Positions 36,893 through 45,517 of a stretch of DNA of 64,000 nucleotides are shown here, piece by piece. The translations under genes were made by a program, and so were the position numbers. The notes under the pieces are model-generated. The model saw only the letters and a list, made by a program, of their open reading frames with translations. It searched no databases and was not told where the DNA came from. The DNA is taken from NCBI GenBank assembly GCA_964546815.1, contig CAZJLR010000020.1, positions 1 through 64,000 on the forward strand, in the 5' to 3' direction. This DNA comes from JAIEPM01 sp964546815 (GTDB lineage Bacteria > Cyanobacteriota > Vampirovibrionia > Obscuribacterales > Obscuribacteraceae). Numbering within the stretch: the first letter of the stretch is position 1; every line of letters begins with the position of its first letter.

Positions 36893-37194
36893 TGTCCCGG
36901 TTCTCTCTACTTTATTCCGCTAACTCTTAAACGTAATTTTGCTGCAAAAAGTTCAATTACGACAACAAACAATTGGTAAAAATCCTGACGACTGTCAGAA
37001 GTACCGAAGCTAATCGCCACTTTCTGATTCGCAAAAAATGCGTGCAGATATAAGTGTCGGACAGCTATTGATGAGTTTTTCCAGTAATACAATTATCTCA
37101 CTGGAAAGGGACTGGGCCTCATTCAGATTTGCTCAAGTTCCAAAAGATATGCGACAGATCGCTATCGCATATCCAGGCCACTACAAATTTCCCC
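36893..37194. other. Intergenic DNA upstream of dnaB
   Basis: About 300 bp between the dnaB start and repeat copy B. I see no gene, hairpin or clear promoter. The dnaB promoter should lie here. A 61-codon open frame at 36907-37092 has no ribosome-binding site or family resemblance. Confidence 0.35.
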
Positions 37195-37292
37195 GGGGGC
37201 GACGCCATGCGTCGACCGCTAATACATACGGCGAAACTGTCTGAGCGAGCACCGCTGCTTAACTTCCGGGCGACGCATGGCGTCGCCCCTAC
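37195..37292. repeat. REP/MITE-like element, copy B
   Basis: The left arm at 37197-37217 differs from the right arm's complement at one base (gtcgacc for gtcgccc). The right arm, 37268-37288, is identical to the right arm of copy A and continues ctaca. The interior 37231-37262 is 28/32 identical to the reverse complement of 11700-11731, so copies A and B are homologous along their length and inserted in opposite orientations. It lies 14 bp past the acsA stop codon. Confidence 0.85.
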
Positions 37293-37305
37293 AATAGCCG
37301 TGACT

Positions 37306-39120
37306 TTATTCTTCGTCCAGAGACGAAGTGTCGCCGACTGGTAATCCCAGTTCCCAGGCTTTGAGCAAGCGACGCATGATTTTGCCGCTGCGTGTTTTCG
37401 GCAGCGAATCACGCACTTCGATTTCACGCGGATAAGCGTGAGCAGCAAGTCGTCTCTTCGTGAAGTCTTTGATTTCGTCGAGCAATTTTGGTGTTTGCTT
37501 GACTCCATTTGCCAACACGATAAACGCTTTGATAATCTCGCCGCGCTCTTCATCTGGCTTGCCGATTACACCAGCTTCTGTTACAGCTTCGTGCTCAACA
37601 AGTGCAGATTCGACTTCGAATGGTCCGACTCTGTGTCCGGCTGTGTTGATAACATCATCAGCACGACCTACAAACCAGAGGTAGCCATCTTCATCGCGCC
37701 AGGCGTTGTCGCCGCTGAAGTACCATCCCGGTATCATGAAATACTCTTTGAATTTCTCTTCATTGCGCCAAACCTGTCTCACCATTGAAGGCCAGCCTGG
37801 TCTTACAACAAGACGACCCAATTGACCTGGTGCCAATTCATTGCCGTCATCATCTACAACCGTGACTGTGACACCTGGCAATGGTTTGCCCATTGAGCCC
37901 GGCTTAATAGGCAAGCAAGGCAAGTTTGAAACCAATTGCATACCAGTTTCAGTTTGCCACCAGTTATCGTGAACAGGCAAGCCATAAACTTTGTGAGCCC
38001 ATCTAATTACTTCAGGATTGAGCGGTTCGCCAACACTGAGAATATGGCGGACACTGTCGAGAGAATGTTTTTCAACTTCTTCATCGCCGGCTTTCATCAG
38101 CATGCGAAGCGCTGTAGGAGCGGTGTACCAGACTGTGACTTTCAATCGGTCTATAAGCTGATACCAGGCTGACGCATCGAATCGGCCTTCGTATGCAACT
38201 ACAGATGCTCCGTTAGACCATGGTCCAAAAATGCCGTAGGCTGTGCCAGTCACCCAGCCTGGATCTGCCGTACACCAGTAAACATCGTCTTCTCGCAGGT
38301 CTAGCACCCACTTAGTGGTGGCATGCAAACCGATAATATCGTTGTGTACGTGCAGAATACCTTTGGCTTTACCAGTGGTGCCTGATGTATAAAGCAAGTA
38401 AAGCGGATCTTCGGGATCTGTGTGTGTTGGGCTCAAATGCTCAGATGCACCAACCATAAGCTCTTCGTATGAAAGATCGCCTGGTTTCATTTCGCCACTG
38501 CCACGAACCACAATTACGTATTCCAGGTCTGGCAATTGATCGCGAATTTCGTCGAGTTTTGGTTTTAGTTCTTGTGTTGTGATGACAATTTTGGCGCCAC
38601 TATCATGCAAGCGATCTTTGAGCGCATCAGGACCAAACGCTGAAAAGAGTGGTCCGATTACAGCGCCAATCTTCGCAATTGCTATGCTTGAAACATAAAG
38701 CTCAGGAACGCGCGGCATGAATATGAAAACTCTGTCGCCTTTAACAACGCCCAAATTTTTCAGAGCGTTGCCCAGACGATTGGACAAATAATAGAGATCT
38801 TGGAATGTGAAGGCTTCGAGTTGATTTTGCGCGTCAACTGAATATAGCGCCACTTTATTGCGGCGACCATTGTTCATATGACGGTCTACAGCGTTGAACG
38901 CAGCGTTCATTTTGCCGTTAGCAAACCAGCTGATTTCTTTTTTCGCATCATCCCAGGAGAAACTGGCATAAGCGGCATCGTAATCTTCAAGATTGGCTTT
39001 AACCGGGTATTTCTTGATGATTTCTCGGCGTCCGCCTGGCAGTCTTGTGTTGCTGCCGGAAGCTCTGAATTCCCCTTCCTTAGAGTCAGCCGATCCTTTG
39101 TCCACCACTTTCATTTTCAC
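37306..39120 (-). CDS. acsA: Acetyl-CoA synthetase (AMP-forming)
   Basis: 604 residues. The ANL-family signature Y-T-S-G-T-T-G-K-A-K-G is near 243-253. D-N-W-W-Q-T-E-T-G, the adenylate-binding core, and the hinge W-F-V-G-R-A-D-D-V follow. The C-terminal P-K-T-R-S-G-K-I-M-R-R carries the catalytic lysine that is regulated by acetylation in this family. It is shorter than the 650-residue Acs and closer to the AcsA type. It makes acetyl-CoA from acetate, ATP and CoA. GTG 39120 has GGAG 7 bases upstream; ATG 39114 is the alternative. A REP-like element follows 14 bp after the stop. Confidence 0.93.
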   Translation of the reverse strand: MKMKVVDKGSADSKEGEFRASGSNTRLPGGRREIIKKYPVKANLEDYDAAYASFSWDDAKKEISWFANGKMNAAFNAVDRHMNNGRRNKVALYSVDAQNQLEAFTFQDLYYLSNRLGNALKNLGVVKGDRVFIFMPRVPELYVSSIAIAKIGAVIGPLFSAFGPDALKDRLHDSGAKIVITTQELKPKLDEIRDQLPDLEYVIVVRGSGEMKPGDLSYEELMVGASEHLSPTHTDPEDPLYLLYTSGTTGKAKGILHVHNDIIGLHATTKWVLDLREDDVYWCTADPGWVTGTAYGIFGPWSNGASVVAYEGRFDASAWYQLIDRLKVTVWYTAPTALRMLMKAGDEEVEKHSLDSVRHILSVGEPLNPEVIRWAHKVYGLPVHDNWWQTETGMQLVSNLPCLPIKPGSMGKPLPGVTVTVVDDDGNELAPGQLGRLVVRPGWPSMVRQVWRNEEKFKEYFMIPGWYFSGDNAWRDEDGYLWFVGRADDVINTAGHRVGPFEVESALVEHEAVTEAGVIGKPDEERGEIIKAFIVLANGVKQTPKLLDEIKDFTKRRLAAHAYPREIEVRDSLPKTRSGKIMRRLLKAWELGLPVGDTSSLDEE

Positions 39121-39333
39121 CGCTGCGCTCCCCCCGAAAAAATTGGAAAACTAGACATCGCACCCAAATGCGCTCTGCTTGGAAACAGAGCCGGGCTTAT
39201 AACTGCTGCATATATTAGCGCGAGCGCGGCTTACAAAGAACACCTTGATTCTGCTCTTTTAGACAATTAATGCCGCAATCTGCCTTTTTGAAAACTCTAT
39301 TAGTTCAACGCCAGGACGCCGCAACAAAAGAAA

Positions 39334-39358
39334 AGGGTCGAGTTATGCTCGACCCTTG
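39334..39358 (-). terminator. Rho-independent terminator of the 79-residue membrane protein gene
   Basis: A perfect 10-bp stem (39334-39343 with 39349-39358) closes a 5-nt loop. On the minus strand it is followed by a T-rich tract (ttttctttt). It lies 25 bp after the stop of the small membrane-protein gene. Confidence 0.85.
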
Positions 39359-39382
39359 CAACTATCAAAATATTGTCGCTTA

Positions 39383-39622
39383 TCAATCGTAGTGCTTTTC
39401 GTCGGCGATAAAACCAACAAATAGACCAACAACAGCGCCAACCACTAGACCCCACCAGAATCCGACTTCGCCACCGAAATAAGGAGCGATAGATACAGGC
39501 AATGGCCAGTATTTAATGACTTCGCACTGAGCTGCGGTGATAACTGCGCCGAGCACTCCTATGAGCAACATGCCAATGATTGGCAAGCTCATACCTTCAG
39601 TGTTGGATTCCTTCTTAGCCAT
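39383..39622 (-). CDS. Small two-helix membrane protein, unknown function
   Basis: 79 residues. A polar, charged start (M-A-K-K-E-S-N-T-E-G) precedes a first membrane helix (I-I-G-M-L-L-I-G-V-L-G-A-V-I-T-A-A). A loop with Trp-Pro-Leu-Pro and Tyr follows, then a second glycine-rich helix (G-L-V-V-G-A-V-V-G-L-F-V-G-F). It ends in an acidic/His tail. I do not recognise the family. GAGGCG lies upstream of the ATG and a strong terminator follows, so it is a genuine single-gene unit. Confidence 0.75.
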   Translation of the reverse strand: MAKKESNTEGMSLPIIGMLLIGVLGAVITAAQCEVIKYWPLPVSIAPYFGGEVGFWWGLVVGAVVGLFVGFIADEKHYD

Positions 39623-39753
39623 TTAAACGCCTCGTCTGCGTGAATAATCGAGTGAAAGTATAGCAGGCAAGCGAAGCTGTCTAGCAGGCTTTAACAGATC
39701 GTTATCGAACTGATAATTAAGCCCCGATCGTCAAGAGGATCCACAGCCCCTGA

Positions 39754-39835
39754 CCAACGACGCCACCCTGGTCATATGGACGACGCCACCCGGATCATAT
39801 GGACGACGCCACCAACGTTACTTGTAGGGGCGAAC
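39754..39835. repeat. 23-bp tandem repeats plus REP-element half arm
   Basis: Two adjacent 23-bp units (39772-39794 and 39795-39817, each starting tcatatggacgacgccacc) are preceded by a partial third (39754-39771, caacgacgccaccctgg). Directly after, 39823-39835 (tgtaggggcgaac) matches the outer end of the REP-like element arms. The cluster abuts the stop codon of the Nudix gene. Confidence 0.7.
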
Positions 39836-40366
39836 CTATGGATGCAGCAGCATCCCAAGCCCAGCCACGGTTTTGCAGTCCATTATTTTGCCGGAACGAA
39901 CCCAGGCCCAGGCTTCTTCGAGATCAAGGACGATTACATCTGTCTCTTCGTCTTCGTCCAGGTTCTTTCCAACCCATTCAAGGTCTGTCGCATGGTAGAA
40001 AGACAGAAGTTCGTTACAAAATCCTGGCGCCGAATACATGGTTCCAAGGTCGCTCCACTTTTTTGCCCGAAACCCGGTTTCTTCAATAAGCTCCCGTTGA
40101 GCAGCCAAGAGACGGTCTTCCCCGAGCTCAACTCGCCCTGCCGGAAGTTCAAATAATTCATGATCGATTGGATATCTATATTGACTGATTAGCAAGACTT
40201 TTCCTGGCTCAGGTTGGCAAGCGATAGTTACTCCGCCGTTGTGCTCAACCACTTCACGTGTAATCACACGTTCGCCTTCCTGGAGAGAATCTCGGCGAAC
40301 ATTGAATATGTAGCCTTCAAATATTCGCTCTGTGCCGATAAGATGTTGGCGTGTAAAGAGTGTCAA
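39836..40366 (-). CDS. Nudix hydrolase (ADP-ribose pyrophosphatase-like)
   Basis: 176 residues. A perfect Nudix box lies at 77-99 (G-x5-E-x7-R-E-L-I-E-E-T-G-F). The upstream strands S-Q-Y-R-Y-P and L-F-E-L-P-A-G resemble the ADP-ribose pyrophosphatase group (NudF-like), which hydrolyses ADP-ribose or related nucleotide sugars in the cytosol. TTG 40366 is chosen because GGAGG lies 7 bases upstream. It is divergent from folC with 75 bp between starts, so the two may share a control region. Confidence 0.9.
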   Translation of the reverse strand: MTLFTRQHLIGTERIFEGYIFNVRRDSLQEGERVITREVVEHNGGVTIACQPEPGKVLLISQYRYPIDHELFELPAGRVELGEDRLLAAQRELIEETGFRAKKWSDLGTMYSAPGFCNELLSFYHATDLEWVGKNLDEDEETDVIVLDLEEAWAWVRSGKIMDCKTVAGLGMLLHP

Positions 40367-40441
40367 AACCTTGCCTCCGCTAAATGTCTACAAGCAAGCC
40401 GCAGACACAGTGAACAATTCAATCACATACATTTTAGTGGC

Positions 40442-41791
40442 ATGAACTACGAAGAAGCAATCGAGTACATCGAAAGTCTGATGCCAACTGTGCTGAAACC
40501 CGGTCTGGAGCGCTTTCAGCTCTTCATGAAGGAACATGCTTGCTTGCAAGACCAGGTTCAAAGCATTCATGTTGCCGGGACAAACGGCAAAGGCTCTGTT
40601 ATTAGCATTCTGGCTGAAACACTCAAAGAAGCAGGCTTAAAAACCGGGCGATATACGGGTCCGCACTTGCTTTCTTACAATGAGAGAATCGCTGTTAACG
40701 ACAAGATCATTTCAAACGATGAATTTGCTGCTCTTGTAAGTGACTTAAAAGAAAAGTCCGAGGACTTCGGCAAGCGACACAGTCAACATGGCATTCTAAG
40801 CTGGTTTGAGCTGCTCACAGCCATGGCATTTTTCCATTTTTCGCAAAGCAAAGTAGAGGCTGCCACATATGAAGTGGGTCTTGGTGGACGTTGGGATGCC
40901 ACCAACGTGCTTTCGGCTCCTATAGCCTCTGCCATAGTCAGTATCAGCCTCGACCACACACACATTTTGGGTGCAACTGAAAGCCAAATAGCAGCAGAAA
41001 AAGCAGGCATAATTAAGAGCGCGGTGCCCTTAATTACTGCATGCAAAGGCATCGCACTTGCCACCATAGTGGCACAAGCAAAAGAAAAAAACGCAGCAGT
41101 AATTGTGGTAGATGAAAATTGCAATCTTAGTTGCGGCAGCGGCAATCCAAGAGAGTTTCAGTATGTAGACGCACTCAAAAAAAGATTTGAAAGCACAAGC
41201 ATTCCGATTACAAATTCAATAATGAAAAAACACGGCTATCAACGTGCCAATGCTTGTGTTGCTGCAGCAATTTTGGGAATCTGGGAAATTGAAACAGGCA
41301 AGCCCTGCCTGGAACATTTTGACAAATCTCTTTCCGCATTTTTCTGGCCGGGTCGTCTGCAATATTTTGAGCAACATAACCTTCTTTTGGACGGCGCTCA
41401 CAACCAAGCCGGAGCCAAAGCACTAAAAGAAAGCCTTGATGAATTATTTCCAAACAAGTCTAGATGCTTCGTTTTATCCTTTTACCGCAGCAAGGAATTC
41501 AAAGAAATACTTTCGGCAATTTTGCGCCCCGGCGACCTGGTCTTTGCGTCCCAAAGCCCAGGCACACGACCGGTTGTACCGTCAGAGGAGATTGTCATGA
41601 GCGCCATTGAATTGGGAGCAGAGGCAAAAGCCTTCCCAAGCCTGGAAGAAGCCTTGAAAGCCGCGCTGGCCCAGACAAACGGCTCTTTTATCCGCATTGC
41701 CTGCGGCTCATTTGCAACGGTAAAAGCAGCCCTCAAATTTATGTCTTACAAAACTCCTGAAGATTCTCGAAGGGACAGTACGGTTTACTAA
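40442..41791 (+). CDS. folC: Folylpolyglutamate/dihydrofolate synthase
   Basis: 449 residues of the Mur-ligase fold. The P-loop H-V-A-G-T-N-G-K-G-S is at 43-52. E-V-G-L-G-G-R-W-D-A-T-N is the conserved Mg/ATP-binding segment, and L-D-G-A-H-N-Q-A-G begins the C-terminal domain. It adds glutamate to dihydropteroate or folate. Start choice: the frame stays open to 40214, but those 76 residues have no folC homology pattern and cover the divergent Nudix start. ATG 40442 begins the family's usual N-terminus with only a weak ribosome-binding site. Confidence 0.92.
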   Translation: MNYEEAIEYIESLMPTVLKPGLERFQLFMKEHACLQDQVQSIHVAGTNGKGSVISILAETLKEAGLKTGRYTGPHLLSYNERIAVNDKIISNDEFAALVSDLKEKSEDFGKRHSQHGILSWFELLTAMAFFHFSQSKVEAATYEVGLGGRWDATNVLSAPIASAIVSISLDHTHILGATESQIAAEKAGIIKSAVPLITACKGIALATIVAQAKEKNAAVIVVDENCNLSCGSGNPREFQYVDALKKRFESTSIPITNSIMKKHGYQRANACVAAAILGIWEIETGKPCLEHFDKSLSAFFWPGRLQYFEQHNLLLDGAHNQAGAKALKESLDELFPNKSRCFVLSFYRSKEFKEILSAILRPGDLVFASQSPGTRPVVPSEEIVMSAIELGAEAKAFPSLEEALKAALAQTNGSFIRIACGSFATVKAALKFMSYKTPEDSRRDSTVY

Positions 41792-41861
41792 CGCTTGTGG
41801 CAGGCAGGCTGAGCGTAATACAATGCTAGGCTGCACGAGATCTACTGGCGAGGCTGAGTTC

Positions 41862-43571
41862 ATGGTAGTCACGAGGGAACTTTCATACAATCTGGGCGGA
41901 AGTGTCACAAGTATGGGCTTGCCCATCACCGGCGCTATTGTCCGCTTGTATGATTACTGGCATCAAAGCGGTTCGCTGGTAAAACATTTCCTCACCGAGC
42001 AAATTACCGGTGCCAAAGGCAGTTTTAGTTTTGACGTGCGCAAAGGCATTTATTGCATCGAGATTATTCCAAGCGAAAATACGCGCTATGCACGCCAATC
42101 AATCGAAGCAATTAGAGTAACCAGCAACAAAAATTTCGATGTTGTTTTGAAAGTAGGTTCAATACTTTCAGGCACAGTAAGAGACTCTGCGGCACGCACC
42201 ATCAGTGATGCGGAGCTGATGGTATTCGGCATCGAGCCGCACGTACTTCGCGTCACCCAAAAACTCGACGCAAATGGTGCTTTCAGCTTGACACTTGCAC
42301 CTGGCAAATACTACTTAGCTCTCAAACATTTGGAACAAGAAGCAGGCAAAGGCAAAACGAAAAATACGCCGTTTCTTTGCCCATTTTTCCAGGTAATTGA
42401 ATTAGATAAAGACTTCAAACACGACATCAGCTTGCCACCACTAATAAGCTTTAAGGGTAAAGTGACAAACCATGATGGACACCCGATGGCGGCGGTGCGG
42501 GTAATTATCACTGGCACAGAAAAGCCAGAAAATGTTTTTGCCAAAGAAATAGCAATGACAGTTTCTACAATGACCATGAAAGATGGCAGCTTCGAATGCT
42601 TGCTGCAAAAAGGCACTTACAACGTAAGGCTTGCGCCTCCAGATGACTCACATCTTGCTGAAAAAACTGTGGCGGCTATATTTGTAGATCAAGACAGAAA
42701 ACGCAATTATTCACTTGAGCCCGGTTACATTTTGTCCGGCAAAGTTATGCACAAAGGAACAGCAGTGCCCAATGCGACAGTAAATGTGATTGGAGTCAGT
42801 CTCGACTCGGCAACTCACAGCAATGAAGATGGCGAATACCTGTTTTCATTGCCTGGGGGCTCATACGAAGTCGTAGTAGCGGCTCAGCCTGATTCACTGG
42901 GCAGCGTTTCCACGATGGAACTTGCACCAAGCAAAACATCGCTCATTCTCGATCATGACACCGAACTTGATATCAACATGGAAGAAGGTGTGCTTGTAAC
43001 AGGCACTGTATTAGATCCATCAACACAGCCTCGCCCTGGAGTTCAATTATCATTGTTTGCCACAAACAATGGTGAATTCGATGCGCAATGTGCCAAGCGC
43101 CGCCCACTCTGGCTTGGTATCACCGGTGATGACGGCGGCTATGAATTCAGATTGCAGCCAGACAAGTACTGGCTTGTGCTCAACAATCAAGCTAGCACGG
43201 GGCATTTAATTGACGTATCAGGCAGCCAGCTCACCAACAACCTCACTATTGACGATGTCTGCCTGGTTTGTTTTGAAGTTGTTTCTGAAAATGACGAGCC
43301 AATTCCAAATTGCCAGGTAAGTTTCGAAGCTTATGAATTGAAAAATGACAAGCCGAGAATTTTGGATATTGAAGAAGTGGCAATGCCGGCATATACGTCT
43401 GACGATGGTCGCTGCACATTAACTCTTCCGCAAGGCGTTTATTCATTTGACTTCCATCCGCCAGAAGCCAGTGCCCATAGCTCAAGACTGATCAGACAGC
43501 TATCCGTAGGCGCCGATATGACAAGACGGGTGCGCCTTTTGGGCAAAGAAGAGCACGCCCGCAGCAAGTGA
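41862..43571 (+). CDS. Protein with six carboxypeptidase-regulatory-like domains
   Basis: 569 residues built from about six consecutive beta-sandwich repeats of 80-100 residues, each starting with a pattern like L-S-G-T-V/K-V ... P-x-x-A-x-V. The starts are near residues 5, 95, 190, 285, 375 and 455. The last is the least regular. These are Cna-B/transthyretin-like CarboxypepD-reg folds, usually structural spacers in secreted proteins, yet no signal peptide or membrane helix is visible here. ATG 41862 has GAGG 8 bases upstream. It may belong to folC's transcript (70-bp gap). Function unknown. Confidence 0.75.
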   Translation: MVVTRELSYNLGGSVTSMGLPITGAIVRLYDYWHQSGSLVKHFLTEQITGAKGSFSFDVRKGIYCIEIIPSENTRYARQSIEAIRVTSNKNFDVVLKVGSILSGTVRDSAARTISDAELMVFGIEPHVLRVTQKLDANGAFSLTLAPGKYYLALKHLEQEAGKGKTKNTPFLCPFFQVIELDKDFKHDISLPPLISFKGKVTNHDGHPMAAVRVIITGTEKPENVFAKEIAMTVSTMTMKDGSFECLLQKGTYNVRLAPPDDSHLAEKTVAAIFVDQDRKRNYSLEPGYILSGKVMHKGTAVPNATVNVIGVSLDSATHSNEDGEYLFSLPGGSYEVVVAAQPDSLGSVSTMELAPSKTSLILDHDTELDINMEEGVLVTGTVLDPSTQPRPGVQLSLFATNNGEFDAQCAKRRPLWLGITGDDGGYEFRLQPDKYWLVLNNQASTGHLIDVSGSQLTNNLTIDDVCLVCFEVVSENDEPIPNCQVSFEAYELKNDKPRILDIEEVAMPAYTSDDGRCTLTLPQGVYSFDFHPPEASAHSSRLIRQLSVGADMTRRVRLLGKEEHARSK

Positions 43572-43790
43572 AGCCTGCAAACAAAGACGGAGAAAGGTTC
43601 TACAGCCCAGCCCCTGGCGATTGCGCCGAAGCGAGCCTGCAGCCTGCCCTTTGACAGCTTTTTGCAACGCTATTGCCTTACATCAGTGCTGCTTGGCCAA
43701 AATAGTGCGATAATGAATGTATATTACGGTTTTCTTGGCCTTGTTCTCCTGTCAATCCGATGAGAGTTCTGGTCGAAAAGGATTGATAGA

Positions 43791-44060
43791 ATGAATAATA
43801 AGCTTTTTGTAGGTAATTTAGCCTACACAGTTACTGATGCTTCCTTGCACGAAATGTTCGTCAAATACGGTCAGGTTGGCTCATGCAATATAGCCACAGA
43901 CAGAGAGACGGGCAGATCGCGCGGTTTTGGTTTCGTTGAAATGAAATCCGAAGCCGATGCCGAAGCCGCAATTAAGGGGCTCAATGGCCAAGAACTAGGC
44001 GGACGTCAAATCTCTGTTTCTGTATCTCAGCCTAAGCCACGCAACAACAGCCGTTATTAA
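43791..44060 (+). CDS. Cyanobacterial-type RRM RNA-binding protein
   Basis: 89 residues forming a single RNA-recognition motif. RNP2 is L-F-V-G-N-L (5-10). RNP1 is R-G-F-G-F-V-E-M (about 45-52), with the aromatic residues that stack on RNA. A short Pro/Asn/Arg tail follows. Such small RRM proteins are abundant in Cyanobacteria and relatives, where several are cold-induced, and scarce elsewhere in bacteria, which supports the lineage guess. AAAAGGATTG gives a ribosome-binding site. The 219-bp upstream region may be a regulatory leader, but I find no definite element in it. Confidence 0.95.
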   Translation: MNNKLFVGNLAYTVTDASLHEMFVKYGQVGSCNIATDRETGRSRGFGFVEMKSEADAEAAIKGLNGQELGGRQISVSVSQPKPRNNSRY

Positions 44061-44105
44061 CGCAAATTTTGACAGCCCTTATTTTTTCAGTTCGAGGTTT
44101 AAGAC

Positions 44106-44462
44106 ATGAGTGTTATTTCTTGGGGTAGACAGGAACGTTTCAAATTCTCAGCGTGTGGTTCGCTGAATGAATTTATGCCAGCACCTAGCGCTGCGGTATT
44201 TGCTATCACATACAGAAAAGATCCACAAAACAAACCAAAAGCGCACACAGTGCTGTATTTTGGCGAAACAGAAGATTTGTCTCAACAACTTTCTTCAGTC
44301 AAGCGACGCGTCATGGACATATTTGCTGATGACGGCGGCACACCGGACGAGCTTTACGTGTTTGTCCACGAAATGGCGGGCTCTACAAAGCCACAACGCT
44401 CAAGAGTACAAGAGCGCCTTGTTCTCGAATATCAGCCGCAAGCCAACCACATGAATAATTAG
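44106..44462 (+). CDS. Small GIY-YIG-fold protein, possibly catalytically inactive
   Basis: 118 residues. The layout resembles the GIY-YIG superfamily: A-V-F-A-I-T-Y (the GIY strand), V-L-Y-F-G-E-T-E-D-L (the YIG strand) and near the end E-R-L-V-L-E-Y-Q-P-Q-A-N (the E...N metal/substrate end). The arginine that normally follows the YIG strand is Gln here (L-S-Q-Q-L), so nuclease activity may be lost; R-R a few residues on could compensate. It begins 45 bp after the RRM gene and shares its strand and terminator. An RNA-related role for the pair is inference. Confidence 0.55.
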   Translation: MSVISWGRQERFKFSACGSLNEFMPAPSAAVFAITYRKDPQNKPKAHTVLYFGETEDLSQQLSSVKRRVMDIFADDGGTPDELYVFVHEMAGSTKPQRSRVQERLVLEYQPQANHMNN

Positions 44463-44485
44463 GCTAGAGGCAAAACAAATCAAAG

Positions 44486-44518
44486 CGAGAAACCCTTTCG
44501 GGGGTTTCTCGTTTGTTT
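44486..44518 (+). terminator. Rho-independent terminator after the RRM/GIY-YIG-like genes
   Basis: A perfect 10-bp stem (44486-44495 with 44502-44511, cgagaaaccc) closes a 6-nt loop and is followed by tttgttt. It lies 23 bp after the stop. It separates this pair from the secreted-protein operon. Confidence 0.88.
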
Positions 44519-44725
44519 ATGTATTACTTTTGTATTGCGACCACAAAACCCGAAGCCGAAAGCCGCGCTTATACTAGCTTTACACTTCAATTTGGCTAAA
44601 ACGCCAGCACTGCGGACTATCAGACAAAAAAGCGTATATACCCAGAGCATTCCCTGGCTTTGGGCACAAATGGACGAGATTTTTCATTCAAATTGGGCAG
44701 ATCTTAAGTGGAGGATCCGCCAAAA

Positions 44726-45505
44726 ATGCACCGTTTCTTAGTCTTAACACTGCTCATAAGCTCCACTCTAACAATTTCCGCTTTGCCGGCGACAGCTGTG
44801 CCGCAAGCACCTAAAGGCGTGCGAAAGCTTCAGCCGATGAAACCTTTTGAAGACCTTTCGTTGCAAGAAGACGCAATTGAAATATACGACAAAGCTGTTT
44901 CTGCATTCAGTCGGCAAAGATATGATGAAGCCGAAAAGCTGTTCAAAAAGGTTCTTTCACTAACTCCAAAGAATGCAGACGCAAAATACAACCTGGGTGC
45001 AATTGCAGAGTGGCACAATGACTTGCACAAAGCATTGGCTTATTACCGCGAAGCTCTCGCCATAAAGCCAGGCGACCGCGACTTCGCTAAGGCAGTTTCC
45101 GATGTGCAACTAAAAATGCAAATCGATGCTGAAGCAAAAGAAAACAAGAGACAAGACAGCCTTGTAGAAGCCGGTCAAAGAGCCCGTGAAGCCTTTCAAA
45201 ACGGCGACTATTACGAAGCGGCAAAACAACTAAATCAGCTTGTGCGCATTTTCCCAAATGAATCAAAAGTACATTATGCACTTGGTCAATCATTGCGAGC
45301 ACTCAAAGTCTATGAGTGGGCAGCTTACCACCTTAAAATGGCTATTTATCTAGACCCTACAGAAGAGGCTTCACGCAAAGCACTGCTTGATTTAGATCAA
45401 GAAATTCAAATCGCACAAGAGCAAGCAATTTTAGACTCGGCAAAAATTGCTATGGTTCATCTTCGTCCCCTCAGTGGCGGAGAAGCCGCCGACTCAGGTC
45501 AATAG
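44726..45505 (+). CDS. Secreted TPR protein, first gene of a three-gene operon
   Basis: 259 residues. The signal peptide (M-H-R-F-L-V-L-T-L-L-I-S-S, ending P-A-T-A) is followed by about four TPR units in two blocks. The blocks are separated by a charged helix (A-E-A-K-E-N-K-R-Q-D). ATG 44726 has GGAGG 11 bases upstream and starts the signal peptide directly; GTG 44708 would add six residues. The next gene follows after 12 bp and the third after another 12 bp. All three products appear to be exported, so they may act together at the envelope. Confidence 0.85.
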   Translation: MHRFLVLTLLISSTLTISALPATAVPQAPKGVRKLQPMKPFEDLSLQEDAIEIYDKAVSAFSRQRYDEAEKLFKKVLSLTPKNADAKYNLGAIAEWHNDLHKALAYYREALAIKPGDRDFAKAVSDVQLKMQIDAEAKENKRQDSLVEAGQRAREAFQNGDYYEAAKQLNQLVRIFPNESKVHYALGQSLRALKVYEWAAYHLKMAIYLDPTEEASRKALLDLDQEIQIAQEQAILDSAKIAMVHLRPLSGGEAADSGQ

Positions 45506-45517
45506 AGGAATGACTGC

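Noticed and set aside
36907..37092. 61-codon open frame upstream of dnaB
   Set aside because: No ribosome-binding site, no family resemblance and it sits in the dnaB control region.
40214..40441. 76-codon N-terminal extension of folC
   Set aside because: It overlaps the divergent Nudix start and is not folC-like; the usual N-terminus begins at 40442.
44535..44741. 68-codon open frame before the secreted TPR gene
   Set aside because: It follows a terminator, has no ribosome-binding site and overlaps the real gene start.
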